Origin: Hallerella sp964501065
Lineage (GTDB): Bacteria; Fibrobacterota; Fibrobacteria; Fibrobacterales; Fibrobacteraceae
Direction: 5' to 3'
NCBI GenBank assembly: GCA_964501065.1
Contig: CAZCRF010000004.1
Coordinates: forward strand, 15,982 to 79,981
Length of the DNA stretch: 64,000 nucleotides
The position numbers and the translations under genes are program-made. Shown here in pieces: positions 1-8,894 of the stretch. The number at the start of each line of letters is the position of its first letter. Position 1 is the first letter of the stretch. The notes under the pieces were generated by a model. That model was given only the letters and a program-made list of their open reading frames with translations. It had not been told where the DNA came from and made no database searches.

Positions 1-333
1 GGCATCTATGACGTCGCCGTCGAAGTGGAGCGGTTGAAGGGGAACGCTTCGGACGCCTTCCTGCGGATTTTAAAAACTGCGGACATTCCCGGAATTTTAA
101 GGCTCTTGCCGGACTGCCGCGCCGTCGATACGACGGGGACTCTTGCGACGGAAACCTTGAGCGGCATTCTCGGGGCGGCCGCGCCCCCTGTCGGCGGAAA
201 ATCTCCGTTCCGCGTCGGGGAAAGGTCTCTTCAGCTGTATCGGACGCCCAGCACGAGCCGCGCTTATCCGCTCGCCTTTGAAAAGAAAGTCGAGGCGTAC
301 CGAAAGATGTTCTGTGAACTCGGAATGCTTTGA
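1..333 (+). CDS. uracil-DNA glycosylase family protein, 3' part
   Basis: The reading frame is open from the first base of the window and ends at TGA 331-333, so the start lies upstream and only about 110 C-terminal residues are visible. The run PSTSRAYPL near the end resembles the DNA-binding PSTSPA-type loop of uracil/hypoxanthine-DNA glycosylases. The earlier text (YDVAVEVERLKGNASDAF, then a TTGTLATETL segment) fits the same fold. Such enzymes cut deaminated bases out of DNA in the cytoplasm. The active-site N-terminal motif is outside the window. The family call is from recalled similarity and is moderately sure. Confidence 0.6.
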   Translation, partial: GIYDVAVEVERLKGNASDAFLRILKTADIPGILRLLPDCRAVDTTGTLATETLSGILGAAAPPVGGKSPFRVGERSLQLYRTPSTSRAYPLAFEKKVEAYRKMFCELGML

Positions 334-440
334 TTTAATTGGCAATGTGCAAAGTACAATTCGGGATGAGGAATTAGTGGTCAGTAGCCAGTGGTCAGTG
401 TTTAGGGTGAAGTGTGGAGTGTTTAGAGTCAAGGCGGCCG

Positions 441-493
441 TCATGTTGAGCGGGCCGCAAGGCTAGAGCGAAACATCCCGTTGCAGTAAAGGC
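441..493 (+). repeat. REP-like dispersed repeat, copy 1
   Basis: The text GTTGAGCGGGCCGCAAGG followed by CTAGAGCGAAACATCC and TTGCAGTAA recurs almost unchanged at 63599-63648. It also recurs in inverted form around 2078-2130 and 2229-2278. It is non-coding in all copies. Confidence 0.8.
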
Positions 494-650
494 GCGTCCG
501 AAATCATTGCCGCTGTAACAGTTCCGTCCGGAACGTAAAATTTCCTGCCGACAGTCCCCGAATCGTAACGGAAAGTTTAAATTTGCAGTATGCCCACCGC
601 CGCCGACATTACAAAAAGCCCGTCCCGGAACTCCGGACGTCCTTCCCGTC

Positions 651-659
651 GGGGGGGGG
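651..659. repeat. G9 homopolymer upstream of FISUMP gene
   Basis: Nine consecutive G lie 49 nt before the ATG of the FISUMP lipoprotein gene. Homopolymers of this length slip during replication in other bacteria and can vary promoter spacing; that role here is inference only. Confidence 0.85.
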
Positions 660-707
660 CACTTCTGTGCAGCACAAGTTGAACGACACATCTCCAAAGG
701 GGACTTT

Positions 708-1979
708 ATGAAGAAGAACGCAGTCGCGCTCCCGTTTGCCGTGGGCGCTTTTTTGTTGGCCGCCGGTTGCGGCGACGACGTGACCAAGACGACCGTCGTC
801 GAAGATACGGGAATCGCGCAGCTCGCGAAGGGCGACACTCTCCCGGAATGCACCAAGGAGAACGCTGGCGAGATGCTCTATGCCGCGGACTCGGGCAAGG
901 CCTACATCTGCACCGGGAAGGCTTGGACGCCGCTTACCGGCGAGTCTTCCGCGGACACGGTCGTGCTTTCGAATGTCGACACGGTCGTCGTCAGGGACAC
1001 TTTGCTGCAAAAGGATTCCGTCTTCCTTTCGCAAATCGATACGGTCGTTCTCAAGGACACTCTGATCCTTTCGAACGTGGACACCCTCATCATTCGAGAT
1101 ACTTTGGTCGGCTTGAACGGCGAGAGCTGCACGGCGGAGATGCTCGAGGATTCCTCCGGATACAAGATTGTGTGCGGCACGGATTCCGTCGGAGTCGTCT
1201 TGAACGGCTTCGACGGTACGAATGGAATCAACGGAGAAAAAGGGGAAAAGGGTGACGACGGCGAAAGTTGCACCGTGGCGGACAGCGGGAACGGTATTGT
1301 GTACGTTCAGTGCGAAAGCGATACCGTCGCGCTCTACAAGGCCGTGTGCGGAACGACGCCATACGATCCGGAGAAAAGTTTTTGTGACAGCCGAGACGGG
1401 ACTGTTTACAATTTTGTCGTCATCGGCTCGCAGACCTGGATGGCGCAGAATCTGAACTATGCCTACAACGAGGGGACGGCAACCAGCTATTGCTACAGCG
1501 ACGATACGAGTAATTGCACAAAGTACGGCCGCCTTTACACGTGGTCCGCGGCGATGGACTCGGCGGCGGTTTTCTCGGCGAACGGTTCCGGTTGCGGCTA
1601 CGGGAAAACTTGCACGACGACGGAGCCCGTGCGCGGCGTCTGCCCGGCGGGCTGGCACTTGCCGACGAATGCAGAGTTCGAAACGCTGATTGCCGCCGTG
1701 GGCGGCGATGAAGTGGCCGGTAAAAAGCTCAAATCGGGGAGCGGTTGGGAGGACGATGGAAACGGCACGGACGATTACGGCTTTTCGGCTTTGTCGGCGG
1801 GCTACCGCTTCTCGGTCGGGGACTTCTACGACGCGGGCAGCTACGCGTACTTTTGGAGTGCCACTGAGGGCGGCACGTACTACGCGCGCTACATGAATTT
1901 GGTCTATAACTACGACGGCGCGCTCTTGAGCTACGGCAGCAAGGACTTTGCGTTCTCCGTCCGTTGCCTCAAGGACTAG
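708..1979 (+). CDS. FISUMP-domain lipoprotein with collagen-like tract
   Basis: A 423-residue lipoprotein: signal peptide with the lipobox LLAAGC gives an acylated Cys at about residue 21. It continues with repeated DTVV(V/L)xDTL strands (about 85-140), a short Gly-X-Y tract (GTNGINGEKGEKGDDG, about 173-188) and a C-terminal FISUMP domain (about 230-423). That domain carries the usual IGSQTWMAQNLNY opening, a CPAGWHLPTNAEFE block, and a closing FSVRCLKD. FISUMP (Fibrobacter succinogenes major paralogous domain, TIGR02145) is a C-type-lectin-like fold of unknown ligand on the cell surface. The start is supported by AAAGGGGA eight bases upstream. The flanks are repeat-rich, so this gene may belong to an expandable paralogue set. 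Its exact role is unknown. Confidence 0.9.
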   Translation: MKKNAVALPFAVGAFLLAAGCGDDVTKTTVVEDTGIAQLAKGDTLPECTKENAGEMLYAADSGKAYICTGKAWTPLTGESSADTVVLSNVDTVVVRDTLLQKDSVFLSQIDTVVLKDTLILSNVDTLIIRDTLVGLNGESCTAEMLEDSSGYKIVCGTDSVGVVLNGFDGTNGINGEKGEKGDDGESCTVADSGNGIVYVQCESDTVALYKAVCGTTPYDPEKSFCDSRDGTVYNFVVIGSQTWMAQNLNYAYNEGTATSYCYSDDTSNCTKYGRLYTWSAAMDSAAVFSANGSGCGYGKTCTTTEPVRGVCPAGWHLPTNAEFETLIAAVGGDEVAGKKLKSGSGWEDDGNGTDDYGFSALSAGYRFSVGDFYDAGSYAYFWSATEGGTYYARYMNLVYNYDGALLSYGSKDFAFSVRCLKD

Positions 1980-2077
1980 GGCTGGGCATAAATTGTCATT
2001 CTGAGCGACATCACCGTCATTCTGCACTTGCTAATGTCATTCTGAGCGACGCGAAGAATCTCGTCGAACATTCACAG

Positions 2078-2130
2078 CAACTGGATGTTTCGCTCCTGCC
2101 ATTCGGCAGGCGGGTCGCTCAACATGACGA
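2078..2130 (-). repeat. REP-like dispersed repeat, copy 2 (inverted)
   Basis: Read on the minus strand this gives GTTGAGCGACCCGCCTGCC, a short palindromic spacer, then GGAGCGAAACATCCAGTTGC. It is the same core as copy 1 with a different stem, and closest to the copy at 63430-63517. Confidence 0.7.
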
Positions 2131-2228
2131 CTGCACTCCTGCAAACTGTCATTCTGAGGCGTAGCCGAAGAATCCAGGAACAGTCGCAACGTCATTCCGA
2201 GGGAGCGTGCGGCTGCCTATAATCTCTT

Positions 2229-2278
2229 TACAGCAAAGGGATGTTTTGCTTTAGCCTTGCTGCCCGCTCTGCACGACA
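2229..2278 (-). repeat. REP-like dispersed repeat, copy 3 (inverted, diverged)
   Basis: On the minus strand the text GAGCGGGCAGCAAGGCTAAAG then CAAAACATCCC matches copy 1 with several substitutions, so this looks like an older copy. Confidence 0.6.
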
Positions 2279-2336
2279 CAGCCCACTTTACCGCACACTG
2301 GTCACTATTCACTAATTCCTAATTATGCATTACGCA

Positions 2337-3068
2337 TTACGAATTGCTCATTGCTAATTGACCAAATACCGCTTCGAAGGCCCTCTTCGTTTCCCAAAGT
2401 TCGCCGACGATGCTCATCGCCGTTTCTCTTGCGCTTTTGTCGTTTCCTTCGGCATCTTTGGTGGGAAAATTTTCGTCCGCATCGGTTTCGAATCGGATGT
2501 TTTGGGGCGGAATGCCCGGCAAGGCCGCCCGGGTGGATTTCTTTTTCAAACTATCGCGGTGAACGGAATAGATGGGACGCCACTTCTCCGCACGGGAGAC
2601 GATTTCCCGGTCGCCGCCGAACCGGTGGAATACGGGACGGGCTTCCGGAGTCTCCTCGAGAATTTTCAAGATTCGCCTGTAATCCCCGACGACGTGGAGC
2701 ACCAGGGAGTGCCTGAATTTGACGGAAAGCTTCGCCTGAAAGCGGAAGATTTCCTCTTGGACGTCGCCGGGAGCGTACCCTTCGAACCGCCTGTCCAGTC
2801 CACATTCCCCGACAAAAGCGGACGGATGCCGTCCCAACAGCTCTTCCAATTTTTGCAACTCGCGCCCGGAGATTCGTGGAGCTATCATCGGGTGGATGCC
2901 GAAGCAAGGCGATAGCGACCGGGGAAACTTTTCGAGCAAGCCCTCGGCCGCTTCCCATTCCCAAGGCTCGCAGGCGACGAGGACTGCTTCATAACCGAGC
3001 GCCTCCAGCTCGCGGCAAAGTTCTTCCGGGTGCGGGAACCGCGCAAGATGGACGTGGAAATCGAGCAA
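2337..3068 (-). CDS. TatD-family metal-dependent hydrolase
   Basis: 243 residues. The N-terminal DFHVHL supplies the first metal-binding His pair. GECGLD (about 91-96) matches the TatD G(E/D)xGLD motif. HVVGD and a later ETDAD give further ligands, as in the TIM-barrel TatD nucleases/hydrolases. The length is near the family's usual 250-265. The best start is TTG at 3066-3068, preceded by GGGTGA. It begins 4 nt after the stop of the C_GCAxxG_C_C gene, so the two are probably co-transcribed. TatD enzymes act on DNA ends or D-aminoacyl bonds; the substrate here is not shown. Confidence 0.8.
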   Translation of the reverse strand: MLDFHVHLARFPHPEELCRELEALGYEAVLVACEPWEWEAAEGLLEKFPRSLSPCFGIHPMIAPRISGRELQKLEELLGRHPSAFVGECGLDRRFEGYAPGDVQEEIFRFQAKLSVKFRHSLVLHVVGDYRRILKILEETPEARPVFHRFGGDREIVSRAEKWRPIYSVHRDSLKKKSTRAALPGIPPQNIRFETDADENFPTKDAEGNDKSARETAMSIVGELWETKRAFEAVFGQLAMSNS

Positions 3069-3072
3069 GCGT

Positions 3073-3402
3073 TCACCCGTTTTCGATGCCGTCGAGCAAT
3101 TCTGCGGCGATTCCCACGCGGTCGCTGCACGTCAAATCCGTCTTGGGGCGAATCTCCTTGCAAAGCGTCCCCCCGCATCGCTTGGCGAATTCGGAAACGA
3201 GATATTCCCGTTTGTCCGGCCTGTAGTGGATGGCCGTGTAGAGCGCACCGCAAAGTCCACCGTCCGCACGACCCGCCCCGCAGCCCTTGAACTGTTCGAT
3301 TTCCGTGGAGTCCAGTCCGTGTTCGTTCGCCCATGCGGCGGAAACGGCCATGGCGCAATTGCCCAAATGTCTTGAATGAAATTCCTTGGCAAAATCCTTC
3401 AT
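3073..3402 (-). CDS. C_GCAxxG_C_C family putative redox protein
   Basis: 109 residues from the ATG at 3400-3402, which has AAAGAGG just upstream; a longer in-frame reading from further upstream has no such support. Cysteines are placed as NCAMAV, KGCGAGRADGGLCGAL, RCGG and TLCKEI with a later TCSD. This is the pattern of the C_GCAxxG_C_C family, thought to bind a redox centre. A TATATT box at 3419-3424 (minus strand) places the promoter directly in front, leaving a leader of about ten bases. The function is not established for the family. Confidence 0.75.
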   Translation of the reverse strand: MKDFAKEFHSRHLGNCAMAVSAAWANEHGLDSTEIEQFKGCGAGRADGGLCGALYTAIHYRPDKREYLVSEFAKRCGGTLCKEIRPKTDLTCSDRVGIAAELLDGIENG

Positions 3403-3507
3403 GGAAGCCTCTTTGCAGAATATACAAATCGTTTTGAAAATTTGGTCGACGAAAAAAATCGACAGATTGCTTTTTTTCATTATTTTTCGCCATTTTGACC
3501 TTGGATT

Positions 3508-3513
3508 TATATA
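3508..3513 (+). promoter_or_regulatory. candidate -10 box for nifJ
   Basis: TATATA lies 57 nt upstream of the nifJ ATG in an AT-rich stretch. No convincing -35 is visible. It faces away from the divergent TATATT at 3419-3424. Confidence 0.4.
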
Positions 3514-3570
3514 CTTTTGGATTCAGAATTTTCCGTTTTTGTTCGGAAATTTTCATTTTTGGAGAACTCT

Positions 3571-6500
3571 ATGGCAAAAAAGATGATAGCGGTCGATGGC
3601 AACGAGGCGACCGCAAACGTTGCGTTTCAATTGAGCGAAGTCGCCGCGATATACCCAATCACACCTTCTAGCCCGATGGCGGAACACGCGGACAACTGGA
3701 GCGCCGCCGGGAAAAAGAACCTCTGGGGGCAAGTCCCGCGCGTATTCGAAATGCAATCCGAGGGCGGGGCCGCCGGTACGGTGCACGGTTCCCTCCAGGC
3801 CGGGGCCTTGACGACGACGTTCACCGCCTCCCAGGGTCTCCTGCTGATGATTCCGAATATGTACAAAATCGCCGGGGAGCTGACACCGACCGTATTCCAC
3901 GTGACGGCACGCTCGCTCGCCGCTCAGGGACTTTCCATTTTCGGAGACCATTCCGACGTGATGGCTTGCCGCCAAACAGGCTTCGCCATGCTGAGTTCTT
4001 CCTCTGTCCAGGAATGCCAAGACTTGGCACTTGTCGCGCACGCTTCGACTCTCGAAGGCCGCATCCCGACCATGCACTTCTTCGATGGATTCCGGACTTC
4101 CCATGAAGTGATGAAAATCGAAGCCCTCGAAGACGGCGTCATCCGCCAAGTCGTCGAAGAAAAATTTGTCAAGGCTTGCCGGGAACGCGCCTTGACGCCG
4201 GACCGCCCGACGATGCGCGGCACGGCGCAGAACCCGGACGTGTATTTCCAAGGCCGCGAAACGGTCAACCGCTTTTACAACGCATATCCGGAAATCGTCC
4301 AAAAATACATGGACAAGGTCGCCTCTTTCACGGGGCGCGCATACCATCTCGTGGATTACGTCGGCGCGCCCGATGCGGAGCGCGTAATCGTCGTGATGGG
4401 GTCTGCAGCTTCGACCATCAAGGATACGATTGCTTATTTGAACCGGAAGGGCGAAAAGCTCGGCGTGCTGATTGTGCGCCTTTACAGGCCGTTCCCCTCG
4501 GAGTATTTGGTCGCGGCACTGCCGAAGACCGTGAAAAAGATTGCGGTTCTCGACCGTTCCAAGGAACCCGGATCCGCGGGCGAACCGCTCCTCGAAGACG
4601 TCATCACGGCCGTTTCTTCCGCAGCAATGGACGGGAAAATCAGCCTGCCGAAGATTATCGGTGGCCGCTATGGGCTTTCTTCGAAGGAATTCACCCCGGC
4701 CATGGTGAAGGCCGTTTACGACGAACTGTCGAAGGATTCCCCGAAGCCCCGTTTCACGGTCGGCATCACGGACGACGTGACTCATTTGAGTTTGGACGTC
4801 GATCCGAACTTCCATTTGGAAAGTGACTTCTTCCAGGCGATGTTCTTCGGACTCGGTTCCGACGGAACTGTCGGCGCAAACAAGAATTCAATCAAAATCA
4901 TCGGGAACGAGACGGACAATTACGCACAGGGATATTTTGTGTATGACTCCAAGAAGTCCGGTTCCATGACCACTTCGCATCTGCGCTTCGGCAAGAACGT
5001 CATCGACGCTCCATACCTGATTGAAGAGAATCAAGCGGATTTCGTGGCGTGCCACCATACGCCGCATCTCGAATCCGTCGACATGCTGAAATTTGCAAAG
5101 GACGGCGCGACCTTCCTGGTCAACACGCCGCATCCCGCTGACAAGGTCTGGGACACGTTCCCGCGCCCCGTACAAGAGGCCGTCATCCGGAAGCATTTGA
5201 AGGTCTACGTCATCGACGCTTACGCCGTTGCTGCCAAAACGGGCATGGGACGGCGCATCAACACGGTCATGCAGACCTGCTTCTTCTCGAAGCTCGGCAA
5301 CGTTCTCGATGCGGACACGGCCATCAAGTACATCAAAAAGTACGCGGAAAAGACTTACGCCAAGAAGGGCATGGAAGTCGTGCAGAAGAACTGGGACGCC
5401 ATCGACGCATCCCTCGCGAACTTGCATGAAGTCGAAATTCCCGCAGCCGTTTCGAGCGCCAAGGAGTTCCGCCCGGCGATTCACGGCGACGCTCCGGCTT
5501 TCGTGAACGAGGTGACGGCTGAAATCATCCGTGGGAACGGCGAAAAGCTGCCCGTTTCCAAGATGCCCGTCGACGGAGTCTTCCCGACCGGTACGACAAA
5601 ATACGAAAAGCGCGACTTGGCCCTCGCCATTCCTTCCTGGAATCCGGAAGTGTGCATCCAATGCGGAAAATGCGCCATGGTCTGCCCTCATGCGGCCATC
5701 CGCTTGAAGGTGGTCGATGAAGCGGCTGTAGCGTCTGCACCGGAAGGCTTCAAGTTCACCCCGGCGAAGGGGATCAAACTCGAAGGTTCCGCGAAACCGG
5801 TCTTCGCCATTTCCGTTTCGAGCTACGACTGCACGGGCTGCGGCGTCTGCACCCAAGCTTGCCCGGCAAAGGACAAGGCGGATCCTTCGAAAAAGGCCAT
5901 CAACATGGTTCCGCAGGAACCCGTCAAGGAACAGGAAGGAAAATGCTGGGACTTCTTCGTCGACTTGCCGGAATTCGACCGTACAAAAGTCAACAAGGGG
6001 ATTGTCAAGCAGGCGATGCTCCTCGAACCGCTGTTCGAATTCAGCGGAAGCTGTGCGGGCTGCGGCGAAACGGCTTACGTCCGCTTGGTCAGCCAGCTCT
6101 TCGGCGACAGGATGGTCGTGGCGAATGCGACGGGATGTTCGTCCATTTACGGCGGCAACCTGCCGACGACTCCGTGGGCAAAGAACAAGGAAGGTCGCGG
6201 TCCCGCCTGGGCGAACAGCCTGTTCGAAGACAATGCGGAATTCGGGCTGGGAATGCGCCTGGCCATTTCAAAGCACGCGATGAAGGCCGTGGATCTTTTG
6301 GACTCCCTCTCGGAAAAGCTCGACCCGGAACTGGTCAACGCCTTGAAGACGCAAGAGCAGAAGGACGAAGCGGGCATCGCCTCCCAGCGGGCGAATGTCG
6401 CCAAGCTGAAGGAAGCCCTGAAGGGAGTCGACGGGGAAGACGCGAAGTCCCTCGCCGAGGAATATGCGGATTATCTGGTGAAGAAGTCCGTCTGGATTAT

Positions 6501-7134
6501 CGGCGGTGACGGCTGGGCCTACGACATCGGCTACGGCGGACTGGACCATGTGATGGCGACGGGCGAGAACGTGAACATCCTGGTGCTCGACACGGAAGTC
6601 TATTCCAATACGGGCGGACAGGCTTCGAAGGCGACGAACCGTGGCGCGGTCGCTCTCTTTGCCGCAGCGGGGAAGCGCGCCGGCAAGAAGGACTTGGGAC
6701 TCATCGCCATGAGCTACAAGAACGTCTACGTCGGGCGCGTCGCCATCGGCGCGAACGACACCCAGGCGCTCAAGGTGTTCCAAGAAGCGGAAGCTCACGA
6801 CGGTCCGTCCCTCATCATCGCCTACTGCCCGTGCATCAACCACGGATTCGATTTGAACAACCAGCTCGCTCACCAGAAGATGGCCGTGGATTCCGGTTAC
6901 TGGACGCTCTTGCGCTACAACCCGGAACTCGCCGCCGAAGGAAAGGCTCCGCTGATTCTCGACTCGAAAAAGCCGACGATTCCCGTGAAGGAATACATCT
7001 ACACGGAAAACCGCTACAAGGCTCTGACGCGGACGAAACCCGAAGTGGCGGCGAAGCTCGCCGAAGACCTGCAACGGGAAGTGGACGCCCGTTACGCCTT
7101 CTACGAGGAAATGGCGAAGGACGCAGTCGTGTAA
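3571..7134 (+). CDS. nifJ: pyruvate:ferredoxin (flavodoxin) oxidoreductase
   Basis: 1187 residues, the usual size of the homodimeric single-chain enzyme. It oxidises pyruvate with CoA to acetyl-CoA and CO2, passing electrons to ferredoxin or flavodoxin, the expected glycolytic exit in a strict anaerobe. The N-terminal domain begins AVDGNEATANVAF. A double [4Fe-4S] ferredoxin insert has CIQCGKCAMVCP at about residue 695 and CTGCGVCTQACP about 55 residues later. A further Cys pair (SGSCAGCGETAY) ligates the proximal cluster. The thiamine-diphosphate region reads GGDGWAYDIGYGG with TEVYSNTGGQ. The ATG at 3571 follows a GGAG site; the longer upstream reading is not needed. A strong terminator follows, so it is monocistronic. 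Confidence 0.97.
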   Translation: MAKKMIAVDGNEATANVAFQLSEVAAIYPITPSSPMAEHADNWSAAGKKNLWGQVPRVFEMQSEGGAAGTVHGSLQAGALTTTFTASQGLLLMIPNMYKIAGELTPTVFHVTARSLAAQGLSIFGDHSDVMACRQTGFAMLSSSSVQECQDLALVAHASTLEGRIPTMHFFDGFRTSHEVMKIEALEDGVIRQVVEEKFVKACRERALTPDRPTMRGTAQNPDVYFQGRETVNRFYNAYPEIVQKYMDKVASFTGRAYHLVDYVGAPDAERVIVVMGSAASTIKDTIAYLNRKGEKLGVLIVRLYRPFPSEYLVAALPKTVKKIAVLDRSKEPGSAGEPLLEDVITAVSSAAMDGKISLPKIIGGRYGLSSKEFTPAMVKAVYDELSKDSPKPRFTVGITDDVTHLSLDVDPNFHLESDFFQAMFFGLGSDGTVGANKNSIKIIGNETDNYAQGYFVYDSKKSGSMTTSHLRFGKNVIDAPYLIEENQADFVACHHTPHLESVDMLKFAKDGATFLVNTPHPADKVWDTFPRPVQEAVIRKHLKVYVIDAYAVAAKTGMGRRINTVMQTCFFSKLGNVLDADTAIKYIKKYAEKTYAKKGMEVVQKNWDAIDASLANLHEVEIPAAVSSAKEFRPAIHGDAPAFVNEVTAEIIRGNGEKLPVSKMPVDGVFPTGTTKYEKRDLALAIPSWNPEVCIQCGKCAMVCPHAAIRLKVVDEAAVASAPEGFKFTPAKGIKLEGSAKPVFAISVSSYDCTGCGVCTQACPAKDKADPSKKAINMVPQEPVKEQEGKCWDFFVDLPEFDRTKVNKGIVKQAMLLEPLFEFSGSCAGCGETAYVRLVSQLFGDRMVVANATGCSSIYGGNLPTTPWAKNKEGRGPAWANSLFEDNAEFGLGMRLAISKHAMKAVDLLDSLSEKLDPELVNALKTQEQKDEAGIASQRANVAKLKEALKGVDGEDAKSLAEEYADYLVKKSVWIIGGDGWAYDIGYGGLDHVMATGENVNILVLDTEVYSNTGGQASKATNRGAVALFAAAGKRAGKKDLGLIAMSYKNVYVGRVAIGANDTQALKVFQEAEAHDGPSLIIAYCPCINHGFDLNNQLAHQKMAVDSGYWTLLRYNPELAAEGKAPLILDSKKPTIPVKEYIYTENRYKALTRTKPEVAAKLAEDLQREVDARYAFYEEMAKDAVV

Positions 7135-7152
7135 TCGAAAAAGCGAAAGTCC

Positions 7153-7183
7153 AAAAGTTCCCGTTTCGGCGGGAACTTTTTTT
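7153..7183 (+). terminator. intrinsic terminator of nifJ
   Basis: An 11-bp perfect stem, AAAAGTTCCCG with CGGGAACTTTT, encloses a 6-nt loop and runs into a T tract. Confidence 0.92.
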
Positions 7184-7246
7184 GGCATTCGGTGGGATTG
7201 TCAAAAGTTGTCAAATCGTATTCCTATTTTATAAAAGAGGAATTGT

Positions 7247-8635
7247 ATGAGCGTTTTCATCTCGCTGGCATTTTTGATTCTGACGATTGTCGTCATGGCG
7301 TTCGCCTGGAAGAAGTTTTCCCTTGGTGGGGAGACATTGAATGATAAAATCCGGTTGGAGACGGAAAATTCCCGGATTTTGATGGAAAACGAAAAGCTTT
7401 CGGCGGAGAACGCCTCTCTTCAAAAGGAAATCCAATCTTTGAACCTCCGCTGTGGAAATCTCGAAGCGGAGCTGGCCGGGGAGAAAAGGAATCGGGAAGA
7501 GGACAGGGCGAATTGGAAGCGGGCGGAGGAAGAACGGGAAAGGCTTTTTGATGAAACGACGCAAAAGGTCGTGTTGCAGATGAAGAACGCTTCAGCGGAA
7601 ATGTTGAAGGAACGTTCCGAAGACTTTTCCAAGTCGAATGCGGAAAATATGGAGGGAATCGTCAAGCCTCTGCGGGATTTCATCGAAAAGTCGAAACGGG
7701 AGATGACCGAAAACGTATTAAAACAGGGAGCGTTGAACGGGGAACTCAAGAATCAACTGGAAAAGGCCCTGCAGATGAGCGAACTTGCCAAATCCAGCGC
7801 GGACGAGCTTTCGCGAGTCTTCAAGCACGAGTCCAAAGTACAAGGCGATTGGGGAGAAACCGTCCTGAACGAGCTTTTGGAATCGCAAGGCCTTCAGGAG
7901 GGGGTCCATTACGACACCCAGAAAATTCTCCGCGACGCATCGGGAAACGCCGTCAAGAGCGACAGCGGGGCGACCCTTCGCCCGGACGTCATTCTGCACT
8001 TGGACGAGAAACGGGACGTCGTCATCGACTCGAAAGTTTCAATCTCCGCTTACATCCGATACGTCAACGCGGAGTCCGACGGGGAACGGCAAAGATTTTT
8101 GAAAGAACACCTGGAAAGTCTCCGGAAGCACGTGGAAGAGCTTTCGAAAAAGGACTATTCGGAATACATTCGCCCGCCGAAAGAGCGGATGGATTACGTC
8201 ATCATGTTCGTTCCCCATTCGGCGGCTCTCTGGGCGGCCCTCCGCGAAGAACCCACCCTTTGGCGCGAAGCCATGAAAAAGAACGTCTACATCGCGGATG
8301 AGCAAACCCTTTACGCAGCACTCCGCATCATCGAGTTGACGTGGACGCGCATCGCACAGGTGCAAAATCAACAAAAAGTGTTCGACTTGGCGAGCGAAAT
8401 GCTGGATCGCGTCGGGCAATTCATGAAAAAGTTCAAAACCATCGGCGATTCCCTGGACTCGGCGCAAAGGGCTTTCGACGATGCGCAAAAGAAGCTTTCC
8501 CCGTCGGGGCAGAGCATCCTCCAGACTTGCCGGAAACTGACGCTGCTCGGAGCCAAGGAAAGCAAGAGGAATCCGTTGCCTTATTTTGATGGCGAAATGG
8601 AAAAAATTCCCCGAAATGAAGAGATAGGCAAATAA
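7247..8635 (+). CDS. rmuC: DNA recombination protein RmuC
   Basis: 462 residues. An N-terminal membrane anchor (residues 2-22) is followed by a long charged coiled coil (about 30-190). The RmuC core then contains GDWGE, a conserved LRPDVILHL strand, VIDSKVS and FVPHSAALWAAL. RmuC proteins limit rearrangements at inverted repeats and carry a restriction-endonuclease-like core; D and K of PDVI/DSKV fit that fold. The start has AAAGAGG upstream. It stands alone between two terminators. Confidence 0.92.
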   Translation: MSVFISLAFLILTIVVMAFAWKKFSLGGETLNDKIRLETENSRILMENEKLSAENASLQKEIQSLNLRCGNLEAELAGEKRNREEDRANWKRAEEERERLFDETTQKVVLQMKNASAEMLKERSEDFSKSNAENMEGIVKPLRDFIEKSKREMTENVLKQGALNGELKNQLEKALQMSELAKSSADELSRVFKHESKVQGDWGETVLNELLESQGLQEGVHYDTQKILRDASGNAVKSDSGATLRPDVILHLDEKRDVVIDSKVSISAYIRYVNAESDGERQRFLKEHLESLRKHVEELSKKDYSEYIRPPKERMDYVIMFVPHSAALWAALREEPTLWREAMKKNVYIADEQTLYAALRIIELTWTRIAQVQNQQKVFDLASEMLDRVGQFMKKFKTIGDSLDSAQRAFDDAQKKLSPSGQSILQTCRKLTLLGAKESKRNPLPYFDGEMEKIPRNEEIGK

Positions 8636-8685
8636 ATTCCCAAATCTTGCCGTGCCAAAACTGTTCGTTGGAATCTCTCGTTTTC

Positions 8686-8706
8686 GCCCAAATTCGGGGC
8701 TTTTTC
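8686..8706 (+). terminator. weak terminator after rmuC
   Basis: GCCC and GGGC pair across a 7-nt loop and are followed by TTTTT. The stem is only 4 bp, so this is a weak call. Confidence 0.4.
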
Positions 8707-8725
8707 GATTTAATGACATTTCCTC

Positions 8726-8754
8726 TTGACAAGTTTTTTTTTTTTACTTATTTA
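8726..8754 (+). promoter_or_regulatory. sigma-70-type promoter of the 26-codon gene
   Basis: TTGACA at 8726-8731, a 17-nt spacer consisting mostly of T, then TATTTA at 8749-8754. This is the closest match to the general consensus noticed in the window and points to strong expression of the very small gene that follows. Confidence 0.7.
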
Positions 8755-8795
8755 TCGTTGGAGATTTCCCTCTGACAGAATTCAAAGGAGGCTGT

Positions 8796-8876
8796 ATGCC
8801 GACAAATCCGAATTGGCCGTCCAAGACGGGTAACCCGAGCGGCGGCAATCGCGGAAACAATCCGCCGCGAAAATAA
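8796..8876 (+). CDS. 26-residue basic small protein
   Basis: An ATG at 8796 opens 26 codons rich in Asn, Pro, Gly and Lys/Arg, with the core TGNPSGGNRGNNPPRK. It has no hydrophobic segment, so it is probably soluble. The start is preceded by a near-perfect AAAGGAGG with a 4-nt gap. There is a consensus promoter upstream and a hairpin terminator 18 nt after the stop. Such complete signals around so short a frame argue that it is translated. Automatic callers would miss it. No function is recognised. Confidence 0.65.
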   Translation: MPTNPNWPSKTGNPSGGNRGNNPPRK

Positions 8877-8894
8877 TCTTCCGCAGACAAAATC

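Larger units (their letters stand above)
334..707. other. 374-nt intergenic region with repeat copies and a G9 tract
   Basis: No convincing gene is seen. The region holds a short copy of the repeat ATGAGGAATTAGTGGTCAG (about 367-385), degenerate GTGTTTAG/GTGTGGAG text (about 395-430), a REP-like copy (about 441-493) and a run of nine G at 651-659. A good ribosome site (AAAGGGGA) precedes the ATG at 708. Small ORFs read through it lack ribosome sites. Confidence 0.6.
1980..2336. repeat. repeat-rich intergenic region (GTCATTCTGA cluster)
   Basis: No gene is seen in these 357 nt. GTCATT(C/C)(T/C)GA-type motifs start at 1995, 2016, 2036, 2148 and 2191, some followed by GCGAAGAATC. Inverted copies of the REP-like element lie at about 2078-2130 and 2229-2278. 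The right edge (about 2303-2360) is AT-rich and built from short echoing words (CATTAC, GCTAATTG) and contains the reverse complement of AGGAATTAGTG, a word shared with the other repeat loci. Confidence 0.75.

Noticed and set aside
609..2027. 472-codon minus-strand frame opposite the FISUMP gene
   Set aside because: Composition is that of an antisense shadow; the plus strand has signal peptide, ribosome site and known domain.
3553..4815. 420-codon minus-strand frame inside nifJ
   Set aside because: Shadow of a well-conserved enzyme gene.
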